This document shows, piece by piece, positions 51,280 through 60,654 of a DNA stretch of 64,000 nt. Where the stretch lies: the NCBI GenBank assembly GCA_948473115.1, contig CAOKWI010000013.1:1-64000 (forward strand), given 5' to 3'. The translations under genes were made by a program, and so were the position numbers. The notes beneath the pieces were generated by a model. The model did not search any database. It was not told the DNA's origin and saw only the letters and a list, made by a program, of their open reading frames with translations. Origin of the DNA: an uncultured Lachnospiraceae bacterium. GTDB lineage: Bacteria > Bacillota > Clostridia > Lachnospirales > Lachnospiraceae. Each line of letters opens with the position of its first letter. Positions within the stretch are counted from its first letter, which is position 1.

Positions 51280-53205
51280 ATGATACTTTCATGCCAGAAT
51301 ATCTGTAAAGCCTTCAGCGAAAAAAAGGTGCTGGAGCATATCAGCTTCCATATCGAAGATTATGAAAAAGCGGCGATCGTCGGGATCAACGGCGCGGGGA
51401 AAACCACCCTCCTGCGCATCATCATGGGTGAAATGCAGGCTGATGAAGGCTCTGTCACCCTCTCCAGGGACAGAACCATGGGCTACCTGGCGCAGAATGA
51501 CGCCGTGGACACCGCCAATACCATCTATGGCGAACTGCTCAGCGTAAAACAGGATCTGGTAGACCTGGAAGAACAGATCAGGGCCTGCGAGCTTTCCATG
51601 CAGTCTGCGGAGGGCGCAGCGCTGGAGGCGCTGATGAAAAAGTATGCCAATCTCACCCACGCCTTTGAAACGGGGGACGGCTATGCCTATCGGAGCGAGC
51701 TTGTGGGTGTGTTGAAGGGGCTGGGCTTTACGGAGGACGAATTTACCAAATCCGTCGCCACCCTCTCCGGCGGACAGAAGACGCGGGTGGCCCTGGGAAA
51801 ACTGTTGCTGCAAAAGCCTGACCTCATCATACTGGACGAGCCTACCAACCATCTGGACATGAACTCCATCGCCTGGCTGGAATCCTATCTGATGAATTAT
51901 AAGGGCGCTGTGGTCATTGTTTCCCATGACCGCTATTTTCTGGACAGGATCGCCGGTAAGATCATTGAGATCGACCAGACCAGGGCAACCGTATTTACAG
52001 GCAATTATTCCGATTATGCCGTGAAAAAGGAGCAGCTTCGTGCCGCTGCCATGAGCGCCTACCTGAACCAGCAGAGGGAGATCCGGCATCAGGAGGAGGT
52101 CATTGAAAAGCTGAAATCCTTCAACCGGGAAAAATCAATCCGGCGGGCGGAAAGCCGCGAGAAAATGCTGGATAAGATGGAAGTCATCGAAAAGCCCACG
52201 GAAGTACGGGCTGATATGCGTCTGAAGCTCACTCCCAGGATCTGCAGCGGCAACGACGTCCTCACAGTGGAAAACTTAAGTAAATCCTTTGGCTCCCAGC
52301 TGCTGTTCCGGGATGTGAATTTCGAGATCAAGCGGGGGGAGCACGTGGCTGTCATCGGCGACAACGGCACCGGCAAGACCACTCTGCTCAAAATATTGAA
52401 CCGCCTTGTTCCTGCGGACAGCGGCGTTTTCCGCCTGGGCACCAAGGTGGAGATCGGTTATTACGACCAGGAGCATCATGTGCTCCACGGCGAGAAGACG
52501 CTTTTTGAGGAAATATCCGATGACTACCCCACCCTCACCAACACGGAAATCCGCAACACCCTGGCTGCATTCCTCTATACCGGTGATGATGTATTCAAAA
52601 GAATAGACGATCTCAGCGGCGGGGAGCGGGGGCGCGTGTCCCTGGCAAAGCTGATGCTCAGCAACGCCAATTTCCTGATCCTGGACGAACCTACCAACCA
52701 TCTGGATATCCTGTCAAAGGAGATCCTGGAGGACGCCCTGAACAGCTATGAGGGCACGGTGCTGTATGTGTCCCATGACCGTTACTTTATCAACAGGACC
52801 GCGCACCGCATCCTGGATCTTGCGGCCCATACTTTTGTCAATTATATCGGGAACTATGACTACTATCTGGAGAAGCACGACACCGTTATGGCTTCCGTGG
52901 AATCTGTTTCCTCCGCGGATCCCGCGGCTGCCGCCCCTTCCGCACAGGCCGAATCCGGGGTAAAGCAGGACTGGAAGGCACAGAAGGAGGAGCAGGCCCG
53001 GATCCGCAAGAGGGAAAATGACCTGAGAAAGTGCGAGGAAAAGATCGCCGCCCTGGAAGCCCGCAATGCAGAACTGGAGAAAGAAATGTCCGATCCCATC
53101 GTAGCCACCCAGTCTGTAAGACTTCAGGAACTGGCCGCAGAGCAGGGGCGGAACAATGAAGAATTAGAAAAACTGTATGATGAGTGGGAGGTTCTGGCAG
53201 GATAA
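51280..53205 (+). CDS. ABC-F family ATP-binding protein
   Basis: 641 residues, two ABC domains and no membrane segment. Walker A motifs: GINGAGKTTLLR and GDNGTGKTTLLK; signatures LSGGQKTRVAL and LSGGERGRVSL; each Walker B is LILDEPTNHLD. The interdomain linker (about 240-310) is the ribosome-contacting P-site tip motif, and a C-terminal coiled coil (about 575-640) follows. ABC-F proteins act on the ribosome as translation factors or antibiotic-resistance factors. YdiF/Uup-like housekeeping members have this length and tail. RBS: AGAGGAAAAG. The structured leader may control it. Confidence 0.94.
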   Translation: MILSCQNICKAFSEKKVLEHISFHIEDYEKAAIVGINGAGKTTLLRIIMGEMQADEGSVTLSRDRTMGYLAQNDAVDTANTIYGELLSVKQDLVDLEEQIRACELSMQSAEGAALEALMKKYANLTHAFETGDGYAYRSELVGVLKGLGFTEDEFTKSVATLSGGQKTRVALGKLLLQKPDLIILDEPTNHLDMNSIAWLESYLMNYKGAVVIVSHDRYFLDRIAGKIIEIDQTRATVFTGNYSDYAVKKEQLRAAAMSAYLNQQREIRHQEEVIEKLKSFNREKSIRRAESREKMLDKMEVIEKPTEVRADMRLKLTPRICSGNDVLTVENLSKSFGSQLLFRDVNFEIKRGEHVAVIGDNGTGKTTLLKILNRLVPADSGVFRLGTKVEIGYYDQEHHVLHGEKTLFEEISDDYPTLTNTEIRNTLAAFLYTGDDVFKRIDDLSGGERGRVSLAKLMLSNANFLILDEPTNHLDILSKEILEDALNSYEGTVLYVSHDRYFINRTAHRILDLAAHTFVNYIGNYDYYLEKHDTVMASVESVSSADPAAAAPSAQAESGVKQDWKAQKEEQARIRKRENDLRKCEEKIAALEARNAELEKEMSDPIVATQSVRLQELAAEQGRNNEELEKLYDEWEVLAG

Positions 53206-53307
53206 GACAAAGCCCGGCGGATGCGCACGGATTTGTAATCGAACAAAGTTCGATTTGGTGGATGGTGCTTTGCAACGCAGAATTTCAAGGCCAACAAGTT
53301 GGCTTGC

Positions 53308-53333
53308 GGGAAACGCTTTAATCAGCGTTTCCC
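53308..53333. repeat. GGGAAACGCT palindrome, copy 4
   Basis: Arms GGGAAACGCT and AGCGTTTCCC with a six-base loop, preceded by CCAACAAGTTGGCTTGC as at 4749. Further left, GCGCACGGATTTG (53222-53234) repeats bases found beside copies 1-2 at about 1528-1540. It lies between the convergent ABC-F and icd genes, where it may also end both transcripts. Confidence 0.75.
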
Positions 53334-53364
53334 TAAAACAGATTCTACAGCAGTCCCAACTCTA

Positions 53365-54570
53365 TCAAATGCTATCCAGTGTCTCCCTGATCGCCTTAAT
53401 GAAGTCAAGGCTGTTTAAGATCACAGGGTTCTCGCAGGTGGAGATCAGGGAAAGGCTCTTCGTCATCTTCCCGTCTTCCACCGTCCTGATGCAGGCTTTT
53501 TCCAGCTTATCCGCGAAAGCCTGGAGTTCTTTGTTGTTGTCCAGTTCCCCCCTCTTTCTCAGGGCGCCGGTCCAGGCGAAGATGGTGGCAATGGAATTGG
53601 TGGAGGTCTCCTCCCCCTTCAGGTGCTTATAGTAATGGCGCTGTACCGTACCGTGAGCCGCCTCATATTCATACACGCCGCTGGGAGATACCAGCACGGA
53701 AGTCATCATGGACAGATCGCCGTAGGCGGTGGCTACCATGTCAGACATGACATCCCCGTCATAATTCTTGCAGGCCCAGATAAAGCCGCCTTCCGAGCGG
53801 ATCACACGGGCTACGGCATCATCGATCAGGGTATAGAAATACTCAATGCCAAGTTCCTCGAATTTCGCCTTGAACTCCCTGTCATAAATGTCCTGGAAGA
53901 TATCCTTGAATGTGTGGTCGTATTTTTTCGAGATCGTATCCTTCGTGGAGAACCACAGATCCTGCTTCGTGTCCACCGCATAGGAAAAGCACGCCCTGGC
54001 AAAGCTGGAAATGGACTGCTCCGTATTGTGGATCCCCTGCAGGATTCCCGCCCCGTCAAAGTCATGGATCAGTTCCCTTGTTTCCGTGCCGTCAGCCGCC
54101 GTGAAAACCAGTTCCGCCTTTCCGGCGCCGGGCACTTTGATCTCCGTATTTTTATAAACATCGCCGTAGGCATGACGGGCAATGGTAATGGGTTTCGTCC
54201 AGTTCTTCACATAAGGTACAATACCCTTCACCAGAATGGGTGCCCGGAAAACCGTACCGTCCAGGATGGCTCGGATGGTGCCGTTAGGGCTCTTCCACAT
54301 CTCCTTCAGGTCATACTCTTTCATGCGGGCGCCGTTGGGTGTGATGGTGGCGCATTTTACGGCAACACCATATTTTAACGTGGCATTTGCGGAATCCACA
54401 GTGACCTGATCATCCGTGGCATTCCTGTGCTCCAGTCCCAGGTCATAGTACTCCGTCTTTAAGTCTATGTAGGGAAGCAGCAGTTCCTCCTTGATCATCT
54501 GCCACAGGATCCTTGTCATCTCGTCTCCGTCCATTTCCACAAGAGGGATGGTCATTTTAATTTTTTCCAT
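53365..54570 (-). CDS. icd: NADP-dependent isocitrate dehydrogenase
   Basis: Oxidatively decarboxylates isocitrate to 2-oxoglutarate. At 401 residues, with [20 protein letters not shown], the substrate-phosphate segment [17 protein letters not shown], the metal-binding [20 protein letters not shown] then NYDGDVMSD, and [15 protein letters not shown], it belongs to the eukaryote-like homodimeric type II branch rather than the E. coli type. The ATG at 54570 has AAGGAG seven bases upstream. It is last in an operon with Re-citrate synthase and a GntR regulator, which together supply 2-oxoglutarate for glutamate synthesis. Confidence 0.96.
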   Translation of the reverse strand: MEKIKMTIPLVEMDGDEMTRILWQMIKEELLLPYIDLKTEYYDLGLEHRNATDDQVTVDSANATLKYGVAVKCATITPNGARMKEYDLKEMWKSPNGTIRAILDGTVFRAPILVKGIVPYVKNWTKPITIARHAYGDVYKNTEIKVPGAGKAELVFTAADGTETRELIHDFDGAGILQGIHNTEQSISSFARACFSYAVDTKQDLWFSTKDTISKKYDHTFKDIFQDIYDREFKAKFEELGIEYFYTLIDDAVARVIRSEGGFIWACKNYDGDVMSDMVATAYGDLSMMTSVLVSPSGVYEYEAAHGTVQRHYYKHLKGEETSTNSIATIFAWTGALRKRGELDNNKELQAFADKLEKACIRTVEDGKMTKSLSLISTCENPVILNSLDFIKAIRETLDSI

Positions 54571-54617
54571 TTGCATTCTCCTTTTCCGGTAATTCTATTC
54601 TGGATATTCTGTCACGG

Positions 54618-55328
54618 TTATTCTGAACTGGTTACTAATGTGTGATTACCGTATGCCTCATGCAGCCCGTTTTTCACCATGTTGTCGTAGGCGTTTATCA
54701 TATGCTGATGAGCCAGGTTTTCCGCCAGATCTGCATCCCTGGCCTTGATCGCCTCCATGATCCGCTTGTGCTCTTCATTGGATTTCGGGCCTCTGTTGGC
54801 ATTGGCAAGGGTCTTTTTCCTTACCCGCAGCACATATTGGTGGAAGTCCTTCAGCTGATGCTCCAGCATCTTACTGTCACAGGCCTCATAGAGGATGTCA
54901 TGAAAACGGTTATCCAGCTCCGCAAGCTGTTCCAGATGGCCTTTCTTTGCATGAAATTCCGCCAGATACACGTTCTCCTCCATCTCGTCCATCTGTTCCG
55001 GGGTGATATGCTCCGTGGCCCATCTGGCACAGAGCCCCTCCAGCAGAGAACGGATCATATAGATGTCCTTCACATCCTTTTCCGTGATACCGGTCACATA
55101 GGCGCCCTTGTTGGGGATGATCTGAATCAGCCCCTCCAGTTCCAGCTGCCGGAACGCCTCCCTCACCGGGGTGCGGCTGACACCCAGTTCCTCGCCGATA
55201 GCCACTTCCTTGAGTTCCTCATGTTCCTCATATTTCCCGCTTAGGATGTCCTCTCTCAGCTTGTGGAACACCCGTCCGCGCAGGGAGTACTTGTCCGTTA
55301 CCTCCTGCTTCACATCATAATTTCCCAT
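54618..55328 (-). CDS. GntR-family regulator (FadR/FCD subfamily)
   Basis: 236 residues. N-terminal winged helix (about 18-82): FHKLREDILSGKY, LGVSRTPVREAFRQLELEGL and IIPNKGAYVTG. The C-terminal FCD ligand domain (about 90-215) has the metal/carboxylate-binding histidines in LDNRFHDILYEA and the later HKRIMEAI and LAHQHM segments. FCD proteins sense organic acids. Placed between Re-citrate synthase and icd, it is the likely citrate- or 2-oxoglutarate-responsive controller of this operon. A matching palindrome overlaps the operon promoter. Confidence 0.93.
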   Translation of the reverse strand: MGNYDVKQEVTDKYSLRGRVFHKLREDILSGKYEEHEELKEVAIGEELGVSRTPVREAFRQLELEGLIQIIPNKGAYVTGITEKDVKDIYMIRSLLEGLCARWATEHITPEQMDEMEENVYLAEFHAKKGHLEQLAELDNRFHDILYEACDSKMLEHQLKDFHQYVLRVRKKTLANANRGPKSNEEHKRIMEAIKARDADLAENLAHQHMINAYDNMVKNGLHEAYGNHTLVTSSE

Positions 55329-55517
55329 TTTGCTTCCATGCCTCTCTCATGCAACATTTCTGCATCCATATTCTGAAACCCTGTCCGACAGTCCCACCGC
55401 AGGCAAAATGCATCCAAAGAACGCTACGGTAGAGTCTCTCAGCATTCGTCACGTTTTCACGGATATCATCATCCGGGACTTTTGCACATTGCCTACAGAG
55501 ATCATTGCCGCCAAAGT

Positions 55518-56945
55518 TCAGGCCATTGCTGCTTCCTGGCCGATCACAATTCCTTTCTCCTCACAGATACGCTCCAGGCACGCGACGATCTCGTCATCCG
55601 TCAGCACGGTCACGCGCCCGCCTGCATACTCCTCATCCACCCACAGCTTGATCTCCTTTACAAGCTCGGAAGTCTTGTCGATCTGTTTCTCACCTTTCAG
55701 CTTGTAATAGGTATTGATCCAGTGTGCAATACCCGCCAGGCCGGAAGTATTGGAAATCGCGCAGAGCACAGGGCGGTTCAGGAATTTCTCCGTATCAAAG
55801 ATATTGTAGATCTCCTCGTTTTTTAACAGCCCGTCGGCGTGTATGCCTGCTCTGGTCACATTGAAATTCTTTCCCACAAAAGGCGTGCGGGGCGGGATCT
55901 GATATCCGATCTCCCTCTCGTAGTACTCCGCCAGCTCCGTGATCACCGTGGTGTCCATTCCGTTCAGATTGCCCTTCAACTGGGCATACTCAAATACCAT
56001 AGCCTCAAGAGGCGTATTGCCCGTCCTCTCGCCAATGCCGAACAGGGAGGTATTGATACCGGAACAGCCGTAGAGCCATGCCGTGGTGGAATTTGACACC
56101 GCCTTGTAAAAGTCATTGTGTCCATGCCACTCGATCAGTTCATGAGGCACCCCCGCATGGGTATGTATGGCATAGATAATGCCCTGTACGCTCCGGGGGA
56201 TCACCGCGCCGGGATAGTTGACGCCGTATCCCATGGTATCGCAGGCACGGACCTTGATGGGAATCTGGTATTCCTCCATCAGCTTCATCAGTTCCAGGCA
56301 GAAAGGCACCACGTAACCGTAAATATCCGCCCTGGTGATATCCTCCAGATGGCACCGGGGACTGATCCCCTCCTCCAGGCACTCCCTGATCACACTCAGA
56401 TAATGATCCATGGCCTGGCGCCTCGTCATCTTCAGTTTCAGGAAAATATGATAATCCGAACAGCTTACCAGAATACCTGTCTCTTTCATGCCGATCTCTT
56501 TCACCAGCTTGAAATCCTCCTTGCTGGCACGGATCCAACTGGTCACCTCCGGGAACTCATACCCCCGCTCCATACATTTATAGACTGCGTCGCGGTCCTT
56601 CTTACTGTACAGGAAAAACTCACTGGCACGGATCATGCCGTTTGGCCCTCCCAGCCTGTGCAGATAATCGAAGATAGTCACGATCTGATCCGTGGTGTAA
56701 GGCGCCCTTGATTGCTGCCCGTCCCGGAAGGTGGTATCAGTAATCCAGATATCCCTGGGCATATTGTGAGGCACGATCCTGTCATTAAAAGGAATCTTGG
56801 GAATCTCGGAGTACGGGAACATATTGCGGAAAACATTGGGCTTTTCCACATCATCCAATATATACATATGCTCCTCGATCTCCAGAAGATTATTCTTCTG
56901 GTTCATCGACACCGGACGATTCTGAAATGCTTCATTATCTCTCAT
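55518..56945 (-). CDS. Re-face citrate synthase (HMGL/isopropylmalate synthase-like)
   Basis: 475 residues of the DRE-TIM metallolyase group. The signature TDTTFRDGQQSRAPYT opens the barrel, RCHLEDITRADIYG carries an acidic active-site pair, and ELIEWHGHNDFYKAVSNSTT supplies the HxH metal ligands. GTNTSLFG-like GINTSLFGIGERTGNTPLEA follows. Length and the NMPRDIWITDTTF start match clostridial Re-citrate synthases (often misnamed in databases). With icd downstream the role is citrate formation from oxaloacetate and acetyl-CoA. Homocitrate or isopropylmalate synthase is less likely given this context. The ATG at 56945 follows AAGGAGG; the frame to 57032 crosses the leader. Confidence 0.88.
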   Translation of the reverse strand: MRDNEAFQNRPVSMNQKNNLLEIEEHMYILDDVEKPNVFRNMFPYSEIPKIPFNDRIVPHNMPRDIWITDTTFRDGQQSRAPYTTDQIVTIFDYLHRLGGPNGMIRASEFFLYSKKDRDAVYKCMERGYEFPEVTSWIRASKEDFKLVKEIGMKETGILVSCSDYHIFLKLKMTRRQAMDHYLSVIRECLEEGISPRCHLEDITRADIYGYVVPFCLELMKLMEEYQIPIKVRACDTMGYGVNYPGAVIPRSVQGIIYAIHTHAGVPHELIEWHGHNDFYKAVSNSTTAWLYGCSGINTSLFGIGERTGNTPLEAMVFEYAQLKGNLNGMDTTVITELAEYYEREIGYQIPPRTPFVGKNFNVTRAGIHADGLLKNEEIYNIFDTEKFLNRPVLCAISNTSGLAGIAHWINTYYKLKGEKQIDKTSELVKEIKLWVDEEYAGGRVTVLTDDEIVACLERICEEKGIVIGQEAAMA

Positions 56946-57004
56946 GCGTTTTCCTCCTTGCAAAACAAGCCATAATGGTCGCGTACATGGAAAAACACAT
57001 AATG

Positions 57005-57046
57005 CACGCCCCGTATTATTGTATACAATCATACGGGGCGTGTCAA
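57005..57046 (-). promoter_or_regulatory. Promoter with nested GntR-like operator
   Basis: On the minus strand TTGACA (57041-57046) and TACAAT (57018-57023) are spaced by 17 bases, a consensus promoter. The -10 box lies inside ATTGTATACAAT (57018-57029), a perfect 12-bp palindrome of the type bound by FCD-family GntR proteins. This palindrome is itself framed by 11-bp arms CACGCCCCGTA and TACGGGGCGTG. A repressor bound here would block the Re-citrate synthase operon directly. Confidence 0.8.
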
Positions 57047-57078
57047 TGCATTTTTTCTGTTCCTGACTGCCACAATAT

Positions 57079-57122
57079 AAAAAAGGTGTAACTCCCTTTC
57101 TGATTCAAGAGACATTACACCC
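57079..57122 (-). terminator. Intrinsic terminator of the 62-residue protein gene
   Basis: On the minus strand GGTGTAATGTCTC pairs with GGGAGTTACACC around a 12-base loop and is followed by TTTTTT. Confidence 0.85.
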
Positions 57123-57148
57123 TGGATCTTATCTTACAAAGATGATTG

Positions 57149-57337
57149 TTACTGTTTTATCTTATCCATTTCGGCAAGATCAACCCCCAGACTTGACAAT
57201 GTAACTTTTAATTCAATATATCTGTCATACATCGAATTGTAAGTTTCCGGATTCGTATCTTTGATAGCTATCATCCAGTTTTGAAGCCTTGAAAATTCAC
57301 TGACATAATCTTTTATGATTTCCGCAGCATTTGGCAC
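57149..57337 (-). CDS. Small helical protein, unknown function
   Basis: 62 residues beginning at GTG (57337), forming two or three amphipathic helices (VSEFSRLQNWMIAIKDTNPE, then YDRYIELKVTLSSLGVDLAE). It has its own strong promoter and an intrinsic terminator, so it is a real monocistronic gene in spite of its size. The helical hairpin recalls small regulatory or phage-type proteins, but I recognise no family. Confidence 0.75.
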   Translation of the reverse strand: MPNAAEIIKDYVSEFSRLQNWMIAIKDTNPETYNSMYDRYIELKVTLSSLGVDLAEMDKIKQ

Positions 57338-57386
57338 ACAATCACCCGCTTTCTACTATTATGATCCACCTGACTGTTACACCCTA

Positions 57387-57415
57387 AGTATAGCAAAACG
57401 GGTATAAACTGTAAA
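57387..57415 (-). promoter_or_regulatory. Sigma-A promoter of the 62-residue protein gene
   Basis: TTTACA (57410-57415), a 17-base spacer and TATACT (57387-57392) on the minus strand, starting about 45 bases before the GTG start. Confidence 0.75.
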
Positions 57416-57421
57416 GTATTT

Positions 57422-58336
57422 TCAAAAGTCAACACGGAGTAAACGCTCCACATTCACCATCCCCCAGCCTTGCTGGTTCCAGGGCAGGTGAAGGTCCGTG
57501 GCGGTATACTGCAGTTTCTGTTTACATTCCGCATTGGTCATCTGTGGGAATTTCTGCAGGGCAAGTGCGGCGGCGCCGGACACGATTGGCGTCGCCATGG
57601 AGGTGCCGCTCTTTGCCACATAAGCGTTGCGGAACTTCCCACGAAGCCTGTAATAATGCACATTGCAGGATACAATATCTGTCCCCGGCGCCACCAGGTC
57701 CGGCTTGCGGAAAGCGGCGCCCTCCACGCCCCTGCCGGAGTAAGTCTCACATCTCCCGGGAGAATCCAGTGCATAGCTTCCGTCATGGCATCCCACTGTC
57801 ACTGCCTTATTACTCCCTCCCACCGCAGAGATCGACCCTGGCTCAGGCCCCTTATTTCCGGCGGCACAGATCACCAGGACTCCGCTGTCCCATACTCTTT
57901 CTATCATCTCTCTCAGCTGTTTTTCCTTCCCTGCCTCATCCAGCGTTCCAATTCCCACGGAAATATTCAGGATCCTGATCCTGCACTGCTCCCTTATTCT
58001 TAAGACCCACTCCAATCCTTTCAGCATACTCTCTGTGGAGCCGTCTCCCTTCTCGTCCAGCACTTTACCTACCACAAGCCGGATTCCCGGCGCCACTCCC
58101 ATATATTTCCCCTGGGACAGGGAACCGTTTCCACAGAGGATACCACATACATGGGTTCCATGTCCATTGTCATCATACATCTGGATTCTACGCCCTACAA
58201 AATCCTGGAACCGGATCAGCCTGCCCGCCAGATCGGGGTGCTGCCCGATACCGGTATCCAGCACAGCCGCTGTGATCCCGCTTCCGTCTTCCTCCCCCAG
58301 GGAAGAAATCTTTAATTGTTCCCGCACTCGCTGCAT
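57422..58336 (-). CDS. S8 subtilisin-family serine peptidase without signal peptide
   Basis: 304 residues, all peptidase domain. Asp27 in AAVLDTGIGQHPDLAG, His59 in NGHGTHVCGI, oxyanion Asn161 in CAAGNKGPEPGS and Ser246 in SGTSMATPIVSGAAAL form the complete catalytic set. It lacks both a secretion signal and a propeptide, as in intracellular subtilases (Isp-like). It lies downstream of two LRR surface-protein genes but is separated from them by hairpins; a link is speculative. Confidence 0.93.
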   Translation of the reverse strand: MQRVREQLKISSLGEEDGSGITAAVLDTGIGQHPDLAGRLIRFQDFVGRRIQMYDDNGHGTHVCGILCGNGSLSQGKYMGVAPGIRLVVGKVLDEKGDGSTESMLKGLEWVLRIREQCRIRILNISVGIGTLDEAGKEKQLREMIERVWDSGVLVICAAGNKGPEPGSISAVGGSNKAVTVGCHDGSYALDSPGRCETYSGRGVEGAAFRKPDLVAPGTDIVSCNVHYYRLRGKFRNAYVAKSGTSMATPIVSGAAALALQKFPQMTNAECKQKLQYTATDLHLPWNQQGWGMVNVERLLRVDF

Positions 58337-58349
58337 AATAATAAGCGCC

Positions 58350-58466
58350 CCGGCATATACTTATTACATTCTATGCCGAGACGTTTTCTTGGTTCCTTAT
58401 TATTCCCGCGAGCAAACATTGCTCGTTGAGCAATGAGGAAACCATCCATGTTTACATGGATGGTTT
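58350..58466. repeat. Three consecutive hairpins
   Basis: CGGCATA and TATGCCG (about 58353-58376), CATTGCTC and GAGCAATG (58417-58424 and 58428-58435), and a perfect 12-bp stem AAACCATCCATG with CATGGATGGTTT (58439-58450 and 58455-58466, four-base loop). The last is the most likely 3' end of the LRR gene transcript. The first lies in the leader of the subtilase gene. Confidence 0.6.
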
Positions 58467-58489
58467 ACAAATGTTTTCCTCTAAGTTTT

Positions 58490-60649
58490 CTACAAGCGTT
58501 TACTGCGCTGGATCGTCCCCATCACGATCAACAGGATTCCCAGCGCCAGCGCCAGTCCGCTGGCAATCATCTTGGAAACAGTCCCCACACCGCCGCCCTT
58601 CACAGCAGGGCCTTCACTCTGGCTGGTCAGTTCCACACTGATCTCCTGCAATCCCTCCTGGGAATCGTCCATGCCTAAACCATAAATTCCAAAAGGCGAC
58701 AAATGATTTGTCCGGAATCTCACCGATTCCACACCCTCCATCATCACCCGCTCCGCCGCCAGCAATTCCGGCTGACCGTTTCTGTCCAGGGTCAGTACCT
58801 GCAGCCTCTGGCCGCTTAAATGCTCCGGCAGGGGCAGGATCACCGTCAGGGTCTGTCGTCCCAGTTTTGTGATCGGTACTGCGCCGGAATCAAGCAAGGT
58901 CAGATCATAAGCAGCCATATTCTCCGGCAGAGAAGCCTTAAAAGACCTGACGCAGGCCTGCTCCAGGGCGGAAGTATCATCAATATGAGTCACCGCCAGG
59001 GTATAGCTTCTGGCCGCTCCCTCCAGTTCCGCATAAGCACCGTCCATACCGACCACCGTCACACCTGCTTCTCCCGGCTCGCCTGAAGGATTTCTGTAAT
59101 CTTCATTGGAAAGACGCGTTGCCGTGGTTTCATAACTGTTGGGGATTTCAAATGCCTCCCCCGCAAAACTTACCTCCGCATTTCCAAACGCCCGGATTCC
59201 TACTTCCTGGACGGATTCCGGCAGCGTTATCTGCTGCAGGCCACAGCCTTCAAAGGCCCGGTCCTTGACCTGATATACCTTGCTCCCCAATGAAACCGCA
59301 GTCAGATTACCGCAGCCCTCGAAGGCGCCCTCTCCGATCACCGTCACGCTGTCCGGTACCATAACACTCTCCAGCTCCCCATGATCCCGGAAAGCGTCCG
59401 CCGCAATCACCCTGACGCCATCAGGAATCACCGCCTGGGAATCCGTCCCGCGGTATGCCACAAGGACACCTCCGCTGATCAGGTAATTCCCATCACTGCT
59501 CTCGTTACCTTCCACAGGCATTCCGCCGAGGAAATTCTCCAACCAGGGCGTATAGGAAAAAGCCTTCGGTTCCACCAACGTAATACTGGTCGGAAGAGAT
59601 ACCCTCTCCAGGCCGTCGCAGTGGTAAAAGGCACCATAAGAGATCTTCTTCACTCCAACCGGAACAGTAACGCCCGTTATAGAACTTCTGGCAAAGGAAA
59701 ACTGTCCCAGTTCCTCAATCCCCAGCGGAATTGCCGCCTCACCCAGTTCTTTATTTCGATAATACGCCTGATCCGCAATGATCCGATTATCCACTATGGT
59801 GTACTTCGAAGTACTCCCTGCCGCCTGCATCAGGTCTCCCACAGGCACAAGGGTATCCGCCGATGACGGCAGACCTTCCATGCTGCTCATCACTGTTGGC
59901 AGTTTATTATCAATGAAAAATACCGCATGGTTGCCCACAATCTGCGTGCTTCCCAACACATTTCCGGGAACCGGCGTGGTGGAAGGCTCGCTGGGAACCG
60001 TATTATCAGGAACAGGTGTTACGGAATTTTCTCCATTATTATCCTCCTCGGGATATTCCGGCACATCCTGATATTCCGGCATTTCTTTCTGACGCTCATA
60101 AAATTCCTGTGCATATTTATCGGCCACAGATCCCGGCTCACAGTGGATTGTCAGCCTGTAGCAGCCGTCAAAGGCCGAGGCATCAATATCCGTGGTCTCC
60201 GACGCAATGCTGATATCCCTCAGGTTCACACAATCCGCAAAGGCTGAGGCACCGATGGAGCGGATATTGGAGGGAATGGTCATCTGCACCAGGCCGCTGC
60301 AGCCGGCAAAGGCAAAATTCTCCACCTCTGTCAGTCCCTTCCCCAACACCACCGTATCCAGATTGTCACAGCCCCAGAACGCATAGGCCTCAATCCTTTT
60401 GACAGAATTAGGAACGACCACCAGTTCCACCCTTGTATTGTCCTCAAAGGCGCCTTCACCGATGACCTCCACCGTGTCAGGGATCGAGACATTTGTCTCC
60501 GTTCCACGATATTTTACAAGTACGCCGCTCTCAATTTTAAAATCGGAAGCAGATGACGATGCCGCATCTGCCTCCGATACAGGGAGCTGCATAATGATCA
60601 GCGCTGCTATGATCAGCAGGATTCCGCTTAAACGTTTCCTTTTTCTCAT
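58490..60649 (-). CDS. LRR_5 (BspA-like) surface protein with C-terminal membrane anchor
   Basis: 719 residues. Signal peptide at 1-29 (GILLIIAALIIMQLPVSEAD). Two blocks of LRR_5 repeats (about 40-190 and 310-500) have the IPDTVEVIGEGAFEDN, LVVVPNSVKRIEAYAFWGC type unit; an acidic Pro/Thr-rich linker (about 195-235) separates them. A beta-rich region and a C-terminal transmembrane segment (about 693-713) with a QRSKRL end follow. There is no sorting motif, so it is membrane-held. BspA-like proteins bind host or bacterial surfaces. The ATG at 60649 follows AGGGAAAG. It is one of a tandem pair of such genes. Confidence 0.92.
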   Translation of the reverse strand: MRKRKRLSGILLIIAALIIMQLPVSEADAASSSASDFKIESGVLVKYRGTETNVSIPDTVEVIGEGAFEDNTRVELVVVPNSVKRIEAYAFWGCDNLDTVVLGKGLTEVENFAFAGCSGLVQMTIPSNIRSIGASAFADCVNLRDISIASETTDIDASAFDGCYRLTIHCEPGSVADKYAQEFYERQKEMPEYQDVPEYPEEDNNGENSVTPVPDNTVPSEPSTTPVPGNVLGSTQIVGNHAVFFIDNKLPTVMSSMEGLPSSADTLVPVGDLMQAAGSTSKYTIVDNRIIADQAYYRNKELGEAAIPLGIEELGQFSFARSSITGVTVPVGVKKISYGAFYHCDGLERVSLPTSITLVEPKAFSYTPWLENFLGGMPVEGNESSDGNYLISGGVLVAYRGTDSQAVIPDGVRVIAADAFRDHGELESVMVPDSVTVIGEGAFEGCGNLTAVSLGSKVYQVKDRAFEGCGLQQITLPESVQEVGIRAFGNAEVSFAGEAFEIPNSYETTATRLSNEDYRNPSGEPGEAGVTVVGMDGAYAELEGAARSYTLAVTHIDDTSALEQACVRSFKASLPENMAAYDLTLLDSGAVPITKLGRQTLTVILPLPEHLSGQRLQVLTLDRNGQPELLAAERVMMEGVESVRFRTNHLSPFGIYGLGMDDSQEGLQEISVELTSQSEGPAVKGGGVGTVSKMIASGLALALGILLIVMGTIQRSKRL

Positions 60650-60654
60650 ACGCT

